A stretch of DNA of 11,940 bases, taken from assembly GCA_009918225.1 (NCBI GenBank), contig RGEP01000031.1:1-11940 (forward strand), read 5' to 3'. Position 1 is the stretch's first letter. Each line of letters opens with the position of its first letter. Source of the stretch: Betaproteobacteria bacterium (GTDB lineage: Bacteria; Pseudomonadota; Gammaproteobacteria; Burkholderiales; Burkholderiaceae_C). A model generated the notes under the pieces. That model made no database searches. It had not been told where the DNA came from and saw only the letters and a program-made list of their open reading frames with translations. The position numbers were made by a program, and so were the translations under genes. Shown here one piece after another: positions 8,401 through 11,940 of this stretch.

Positions 8401-9682
8401 CGATGTGCGGGTGGTGGCCGATCACTTGGACCTCGACGAGTGGCGCGCTTTCGTGTGGCCACCCGGCCCCATGGGCGCAAGCCCGCAGGGCGCATCGCTT
8501 GCAGACGGTGGCGCGCTGGCCGCGCCACTGTCGGTCGACCTGCGCGCAGCCAGCGCGCTGTTCATGGGCCGTCGGCTCGATGCGGTTTCGGCGCAGGCCC
8601 AACCCCTGCGCGATGCGGCCGGGGGCGCTGCGTGGCGCGTAGACCTGCAGGCCACGCAACTCGCTGGCCGTGTGGAATGGCGGCCGGCTGACCCCGGCGC
8701 ACGCGAACGCCAGGCCCGTGTGTCGGCTCGCCTGTCGCGCTTGTCGATTCCGCCGGCAGCGCAGGACGCCGCTGAGGACGCTGGACCCGACGAGCGCATC
8801 GAGTGGCCGGCCTTGGATGTGGTGGTGGAAGACTTCGAACTGCGGGGCCGCCGCCTGGGGCGTCTGGAGGTGGCCGCCGAGGTCGAGCGGCCCGAGCGTG
8901 CCGGCCCCTTGCGCGGCGGCAGCGGAGACTGGAAGCTCACCCGCTTTGCGTTGTCGAATGCCGACGGGGCACTCAATGCATCGGGGACCTGGGCGGGTTC
9001 GGGCGATGTCGCCGGCAAGGTGCGGCGCACCTCAATGGACTTTGAACTGGACCTCAAGGACAGCGGTGCCTTGCTCAAACGCCTGGGCCTGGAGCAGGCC
9101 CTGCGCGCTGGTGCCGGGCGCATCACCGGCCAGGTGTCTTGGCGCGGCTCGCCCTTGAGCCCCGATGTGCGCACCATGCAAGGCCAGTTGAGGCTGGACC
9201 TTCGCAGTGGCCAATTCCTGAAGGCCGACCCGGGTGCAGCCCGGCTGCTGGGCGTCTTGAGCCTGCAGTCCTTGCCGCGCCGGCTGCTGTTGGACTTTCG
9301 CGATGTGTTCCAGGAGGGCTTCCCCTTCGATGCCATCACCGGTGACGTCACGGTTTCGGGCGGGGTGGCCAGCACAAACAACCTGAGCATGCGCGGCATT
9401 CAGGCGGCCGTGCTGATGGAGGGCAGCGCCGACCTCAACCGGGAAACCCAAGACCTGCGGGTGCTGGTGGTGCCGGAAATCAACGCCGGCACCGCCTCCT
9501 TGGCCTACGCCACCATCAACCCGGCCCTGGGCCTGGGCACCTTCCTCGCGCAGCTCTTCCTGCGCCGCCCCCTCATGGCGGCCAACACACGCGAATTCAG
9601 CATCACCGGCCCTTGGGTTGATCCCAAGGTTGAACGCCTGCAGCGCACCCTGCCCGCATTGCCCGAAAGGAATCCTCCATGA
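5444..9682 (+). CDS. yhdP: YhdP-family AsmA-like envelope protein (phospholipid transport)
   Basis: This product of about 1412 residues has one N-terminal membrane segment (about 32-56, LLVSAWILFLAAWVALYGF), followed by a very long, beta-rich periplasmic body. That is the plan of YhdP, an AsmA-like protein that in E. coli helps move phospholipids to the outer membrane redundantly with TamB and YdbH. A stretch of amphipathic repeats fills the body. The C-terminal AsmA-like region (about 1225-1390) has the family-typical LLGVLSLQSLPRRLLLDF and FPFDAITGDVTVSGG segments and ends in an ITGPWVDPKVERL-like tail. An Ala/Pro/Ser-rich linker (about 365-408) interrupts the body. The start is uncertain: in-frame alternatives are ATG 5414, GTG 5471 and ATG 5477. 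AGAGGA at 5455-5460 would serve GTG 5471 best; none of the choices changes the membrane anchor. Its stop overlaps the next gene as ATGA. Length agrees with the family (about 1270-1400). Confidence 0.9.
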   Translation: MSSPEETHTVRMDPRDLPRSGRPVLKVMARAAAVLLVSAWILFLAAWVALYGFLLPRVGAWKPEVEARASAALGVAVRIGQIEVPASGWVPALVLTEVTLLDEQGRTALRLPRVSAALSVQSLLSLELRFEQLLIEGAALDIRRDATGRLRVGGLTLDDEAPEPVYGGQAAAEWLLAQGEFIIRAGQLRWVDEWRGAPPLVLQDVDFVLRNSLRRHEVRLDATLPEALGGRASLRGRFRHGLFVSRSDWRQWMGEVYAELPEADVNALRPHVDLPGELVGGQGAARLWVDIDRGRVRGATADVALREVGLRWPGVAETMSFARFEGRLLARQDANALTLGLERVGFTTGQGQTWPASDMKLVLRHAPAPGASAPSPSAAQPTPAVAVASSGPSSASAPSEAEPSEPLPPLLWDGLAGRVITGGDFSAAELDLGLMASVAGRAPLGAALHRQLLSLAPQGRIQDMKASWEGSPEQPTRYRVTARLEGLRLEPGVEPASTKGAPVAGRPGVRGATIQLEATESAGRADLVIERGQLVFPGLFDQAEWNVDDLQARLSWQVKDGLEVRLSPLTLRSADWDADVQGTWRGSWQDAMKGHGALDLSARIPRARAEQLHAYLPTTVSAATRAYLKRAVRGGRLQDVSIRVKGDLADFPFDQPKPKGEFRISGDWRDGTYLMVPEEPGYPAWPEATRLDARLKVTGQRVDFSEVRARLMGAEVLRTSGWIDWMNPTVPLVLDLQARGAAQDFLRYVQATPVNDWTSRVLASAQATGAAQLSLKLEVPLVGPEPSRVKGSVQLGGNELRLNPSLPALQNARGRVDFSEKGFSLSAATAQLLGGDVALEGGLSPSGSNRLQLQGVVQAAAVKASPELAWLAPLSAHWSGQAPYRLSLGMVGGQLQWVLTSPLTGLAIDLPAPFKKAANPSGPQPALRVELTGLGGAAGAERERVDVQWGRLLQVRLVRQAQGGTWLAGAVGVGTAEPPPLPRSGTDVRVVADHLDLDEWRAFVWPPGPMGASPQGASLADGGALAAPLSVDLRAASALFMGRRLDAVSAQAQPLRDAAGGAAWRVDLQATQLAGRVEWRPADPGARERQARVSARLSRLSIPPAAQDAAEDAGPDERIEWPALDVVVEDFELRGRRLGRLEVAAEVERPERAGPLRGGSGDWKLTRFALSNADGALNASGTWAGSGDVAGKVRRTSMDFELDLKDSGALLKRLGLEQALRAGAGRITGQVSWRGSPLSPDVRTMQGQLRLDLRSGQFLKADPGAARLLGVLSLQSLPRRLLLDFRDVFQEGFPFDAITGDVTVSGGVASTNNLSMRGIQAAVLMEGSADLNRETQDLRVLVVPEINAGTASLAYATINPALGLGTFLAQLFLRRPLMAANTREFSITGPWVDPKVERLQRTLPALPERNPP

Positions 9683-10116
9683 CCCGCATCGCTGCGATTC
9701 AAATGGTCTCCACGCCCGATGTGCAGCGCAACCTGGCTGATGCCGCCGAGCTGCTGGCGCACCTGCGCTTCCCCGAGCTGTTTCGGGCGCTGAGCTTCGG
9801 GCAGCCGAACCAGGCCCCATGCGACCTGATGGCCGTGCCCTCGGCATTCACGCACACCACGGGGCAGGCCCACTGGGAGGTGCTGTTGCGTGCACGGGCC
9901 ATTGAAAACCAGTGCTACGTGATGGCCCCCGCGCAGGGTGGGCTGCACGAAAACGGCCGCCGCACCTGGGGCCACAGCCTGGTGATCGACCCCTGGGGCG
10001 AGGTCTTGGCCTGTGTGGACGAAGGCCCGGGTGTGGCGGTGGCCGACGTGGACCTCAAGCGCCTGGCCGATGTGCGCCAACAGCTGCCGGCCTTGCAACA
10101 CCGCCGCTTGGGCTAG
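9679..10116 (+). CDS. Nitrilase-superfamily amidohydrolase with large internal in-frame deletion, probably inactive
   Basis: The first 27 residues (MTRIAAIQMVSTPDVQRNL...) are the classic start of a carbon-nitrogen hydrolase of the Nit1/YbeM type, and residues 29-145 are its C-terminal part (LRFPELFRAL, AFTHTTGQAHWEVLLRARA, IENQCYVMAPAQGG, GRRTWGHSLVIDPWGEVLA). The product is 145 residues, whereas family members are about 265-285. What is missing is everything between the first helix and the residues just after the nucleophile: the LPE glutamate, the K-x-H lysine and the cysteine of C-Y-D-x-R-F-P-E. So no catalytic Glu-Lys-Cys triad remains. The frame is kept across the join near 9757-9763. 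AAGGA sits about 9 nt before the ATG, and the start overlaps the YhdP-like stop, so it is probably still translated. It could be a pseudogene in an early state, a non-catalytic remnant or an assembly artefact. The gene in this position beside yhdP is normally a full-length amidase. Confidence 0.85.
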   Translation: MTRIAAIQMVSTPDVQRNLADAAELLAHLRFPELFRALSFGQPNQAPCDLMAVPSAFTHTTGQAHWEVLLRARAIENQCYVMAPAQGGLHENGRRTWGHSLVIDPWGEVLACVDEGPGVAVADVDLKRLADVRQQLPALQHRRLG

Positions 10117-10140
10117 GCCCCTGCCCAGGCCTGTTGAGGC

Positions 10141-11565
10141 TCAGCGCCGCCCGAACATCATCTGGCGTGCCAGCGCCGGCTTCAAGCCGGGCAGGTGCTC
10201 CACCGCCAACAGGCCCAGGGCACGCGCGGTGGCCGCGCCGGGCAAGGACCAGGTGAAGCTGCGCGCCAGGAAATCGGTGGCCGCGATCATCGACCACCGG
10301 TCGGCCGCTCGGGCCCAGTGCACGCTGCGCAGCACCTCAGCCAAGGATTGGCCCCGGCGTGGCGCGCTGCGCAAGCGCTCGGCCAGGGCATGGGCATCGC
10401 GAAGACCGAGGTTGAGCCCCTGACCGGCCACCGGGTGCAGCGTTTGGGCCGCATTGCCAATGCGAACCAAACACGCGGAGCGCACCAGGCTGGTTTGGGC
10501 CTGCAGGCCCAAGGGAAAGGACTTCAGCGGCCCGATTTGCTCGATGCGCCCGACGCCTTCGGGCAAGAGCGTGTTGAGCACGGCCATGCGCTGTGCGTCG
10601 TCCAACGCCGCCACGGGGTCTTCGCTCGAATCGACGCACCACACCAAGGAAGCCCGGGTGCGTGCGCTGGCCGCCCCTACGCCTACGCCCACGCCCGCGC
10701 CCGCCGGGAGCGGGGGCAACGGTGGCAGCGGCAGCAGGGCCACCGGGCCTTGGCGGGTGAACCGTTCAACGGCCAGCCCCGGCGTGCCGCCGGCCAACTC
10801 CACCGTGCCCACCCAGGCCGTTTGGCCATAGTCATGTCGCAACTGGTGTCGGTCCCAGCGCGCCAGCCAGCGCTGCAGCGTGTCCCTTGGCGCCTCGTGG
10901 GGCGCAGGTCCAGCGGCTTCATTCGCCGCAGCGGGCTCGTCCAAGATGTTCAGCTCGGGCTTGGCCGCGTCGCGCATGAACACGCCGCCTTCGGCGACCA
11001 CCGCCAATTCAAAGGTCTCGGCACGGCCAGCCTCCACCACCACGCGGTGGCTGCCTGAAGGCCCAGAGGGCTCCCCAGTGGGGCCCTGGCCAGGGGCGCC
11101 GGGCACCACCCTCAGGGCCTGCACGGGGTGGCCAAAGCGGTGGTGCAAGCGATGGGGCTGGCGCGCCTGTTCAGCCTCCCAAGCAGCTTGCAGCGCCGGC
11201 ACCAGGGTGCCGTAGGCCATCACGGCACCCAGCTCGGGCACACCCAGGTCTTGGGCCCGGATGCGCACCTCGGGCTTTGCACCGGGCAGGGCCACCGCCG
11301 GGGCCTCTTGGCTGACCTGGACCTCCAAGATCGCTTGCGTGCCGCACGCAGGCCAGGCGCCCAGTTGGCGCAACAGCTGCACGCTGCCCAGGGACAAAGC
11401 CAGCGTTCGCGGGTCACGGCTGACATCGGCCTGCAGGGGCCTGGCGTCAAACAAGCTGACCTGCCAGTTCGGGCAGCGCCGGGCCACCAGCAGGGCCAGG
11501 GCCAGGCCCACCGGGCCTGCCCCCACCACCGCCAAGTGCGGTCCATCGAAAGGGTCGTGTGCCAT
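10141..11565 (-). CDS. UbiH/UbiF/VisC-family FAD-dependent hydroxylase
   Basis: The 474-residue flavoprotein belongs to the aromatic hydroxylases of ubiquinone synthesis. It has the Rossmann GxGxxG FAD motif at 15-20 (AVVGAGPVGLALAL), the DPRTLALSLGSVQLLRQLGAW segment (51-71) typical of UbiH relatives, HDYGQTAWVGTV (244-255), and the second FAD motif IGNAAQTLHPVAGQGLNLG (369-387), which is a near-signature for this family. Members add hydroxyl groups to the quinone ring at the inner membrane. Which ring position is modified cannot be told, so I give no symbol. It is about 75 residues longer than usual because of Gly/Ala/Pro-rich inserts at about 155-172, 211-227 and 281-305. The place of the usual A-D-G motif reads AEGG (191-194). 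The ATG start has no clear Shine-Dalgarno; the open frame continues upstream but becomes non-protein-like. It is convergent with the nitrilase remnant (24-nt gap) and divergent from the binding-protein gene. Confidence 0.9.
   Translation of the reverse strand: MAHDPFDGPHLAVVGAGPVGLALALLVARRCPNWQVSLFDARPLQADVSRDPRTLALSLGSVQLLRQLGAWPACGTQAILEVQVSQEAPAVALPGAKPEVRIRAQDLGVPELGAVMAYGTLVPALQAAWEAEQARQPHRLHHRFGHPVQALRVVPGAPGQGPTGEPSGPSGSHRVVVEAGRAETFELAVVAEGGVFMRDAAKPELNILDEPAAANEAAGPAPHEAPRDTLQRWLARWDRHQLRHDYGQTAWVGTVELAGGTPGLAVERFTRQGPVALLPLPPLPPLPAGAGVGVGVGAASARTRASLVWCVDSSEDPVAALDDAQRMAVLNTLLPEGVGRIEQIGPLKSFPLGLQAQTSLVRSACLVRIGNAAQTLHPVAGQGLNLGLRDAHALAERLRSAPRRGQSLAEVLRSVHWARAADRWSMIAATDFLARSFTWSLPGAATARALGLLAVEHLPGLKPALARQMMFGRR
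10651..10725 (-). repeat. Low-complexity insert coding Pro/Leu and Gly/Val/Ala repeats inside the UbiH-like gene
   Basis: On the plus strand, five degenerate hexamers of the form (G/C)CC(C/T)(A/G)C run from 10675 to 10704, and a shorter proline/leucine-coding repeat follows up to 10725. Read on the gene strand they give LPPLPPLP and then AGAGVGVGVGAA. The segment falls between ALLPLP and ASLVWCV, two blocks that in ordinary UbiH relatives are separated by only a few residues. It looks like expansion by replication slippage that stayed in frame. Confidence 0.6.
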
Positions 11566-11725
11566 GGGCCCGAGCTTAGCGCCTGTGGCGGGGCTGTGCC
11601 CCGCAGCATCGGGTGCACCGTGGCAGCCCTGCCAATGACCCGGTGCAACACCAGGAAATCCCGAAGGCCGAGACTGCGAGGGGTAGATAGGATCCGCCGC
11701 ACTGCAAATCTGACAGGAGCCCTCG
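11566..11725. promoter_or_regulatory. Divergent intergenic region between the UbiH-like and substrate-binding protein genes
   Basis: This 160-nt gap separates two genes read away from each other and is the longest non-coding stretch in the window, so promoters for both are expected here. On the plus strand TAGGAT at 11688-11693 is a possible -10 box, but no good -35 lies at the right distance, so I do not call a promoter. AGGAG at 11715-11719, 6 nt before the ATG, is a strong ribosome binding site for the binding-protein gene. A perfect hairpin lies at 11588-11604. I see no small gene in the gap. Confidence 0.4.
11588..11604. repeat. Perfect 7-bp inverted repeat with 3-nt loop
   Basis: GCGGGGC, a TGT loop and GCCCCGC form a strong GC-rich stem 23-39 nt upstream of the UbiH-like start codon. 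It could fold in the 5' leader of that transcript or be a binding site. It has no T run on either side, so it does not look like an intrinsic terminator. In sequence this GC-rich a stem of this size can occur by chance. Confidence 0.4.
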
Positions 11726-11940
11726 ATGAGCCAAGGTCCCGAATTCAAGCAACGCCGACGCGTCATTCAAGGAGCCGCTGCGGCTGGCGCCTTGGCCTTT
11801 GCGCCCGGTTTGATGGCGCAAGCCGCGCCGGTGCGCGTGGGCTACACCATGTCGCGCACGGGCCCGTGGACGGGTGGTGCTCAAGTCAGCCAAGAGCCCA
11901 ACTTCCTGCTGTGGGCCGAGCAGCAAAACGCCGCTGGCGG
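11726..11940 (+). CDS. ABC transporter periplasmic substrate-binding protein (branched-chain amino acid/amide type), N-terminal part
   Basis: Seventy-one codons are present before the window ends. The protein opens with a twin-arginine type signal: a basic stretch KQRRRVIQG (8-16), an Ala/Gly-rich hydrophobic core AAAAGALAFAPGLM and a likely cleavage after AQA near residue 33. The mature part begins VRVGYTMSRTGPWTGGAQ and continues into NFLLWAEQQNAAGG. That is the start of a Peripla_BP_6 fold: the first beta strand, the S/T-G ligand-binding loop, and the helix ending in N-x-x-GG. Such proteins capture amino acids, amides or similar solutes for an ABC importer of the Liv/Urt type; the permease genes would be expected to the right, outside the window. 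AGGAG 6 nt before the ATG gives a strong start. The solute cannot be predicted from this portion. Confidence 0.88.
   Translation, partial: MSQGPEFKQRRRVIQGAAAAGALAFAPGLMAQAAPVRVGYTMSRTGPWTGGAQVSQEPNFLLWAEQQNAAG

Noticed and set aside
10117..10140. Possible terminator between the nitrilase remnant and the UbiH-like gene
   Set aside because: Only a 4-bp stem (GCCT/AGGC) can be drawn, with no T run.
11566..11766. 67-codon upstream extension of the UbiH-like gene
   Set aside because: It crosses the start and ribosome binding site of the divergent binding-protein gene, and the FAD motif already begins at the usual distance from the ATG at 11565.

Overview
The window is GC-rich, tightly packed, protein-coding chromosome with no RNA gene, mobile element, CRISPR array or phage gene that I can see. 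Gene content and protein style (a GlnE of the beta-proteobacterial type, a YhdP/AsmA-like giant followed by a nitrilase-family gene, a UbiH-like hydroxylase, a twin-arginine branched-chain-type ABC binding protein) point to Burkholderiales, probably Comamonadaceae. That placement is inference from the proteins, not from a marker gene.

Layout, left to right. (1) 1-321, + strand: the C-terminal end of a protein I do not recognise. (2) 385-5374, - strand: a run of four genes read right to left: glnE (glutamine synthetase adenylyltransferase/adenylyl-removase), a rhombosortase-like intramembrane serine protease, an EamA-family transporter and a glutathione S-transferase. glnE and the protease gene overlap by 22 nt, and the protease and EamA genes overlap by ATGA. 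The transferase follows after 54 nt and may be co-transcribed. (3) 5444-10116, + strand, divergent from glnE: a YhdP/AsmA-like envelope protein of about 1412 residues, overlapping by ATGA a much shortened nitrilase-family gene. (4) 10141-11565, - strand, convergent with the nitrilase gene: a UbiH/VisC-type FAD hydroxylase swollen by Gly/Ala/Pro-rich inserts. (5) 11726 to the right edge, + strand: the start of a periplasmic substrate-binding protein with a Tat-type signal.

The genes serve separate housekeeping jobs: nitrogen control, lipid transport to the outer membrane, quinone hydroxylation, nutrient uptake and detoxification. I do not see a new multi-gene system. The most unusual observation is the nitrilase gene at 9679-10116. 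It keeps its start, ribosome binding site, reading frame and C-terminal half, but has apparently lost about 120-135 residues, including the positions of all three catalytic residues. The tldD gene that commonly follows this pair in beta-proteobacteria is also absent here. Second is a rhombosortase-like protease embedded in the glnE transcription unit, with no candidate substrate in view.
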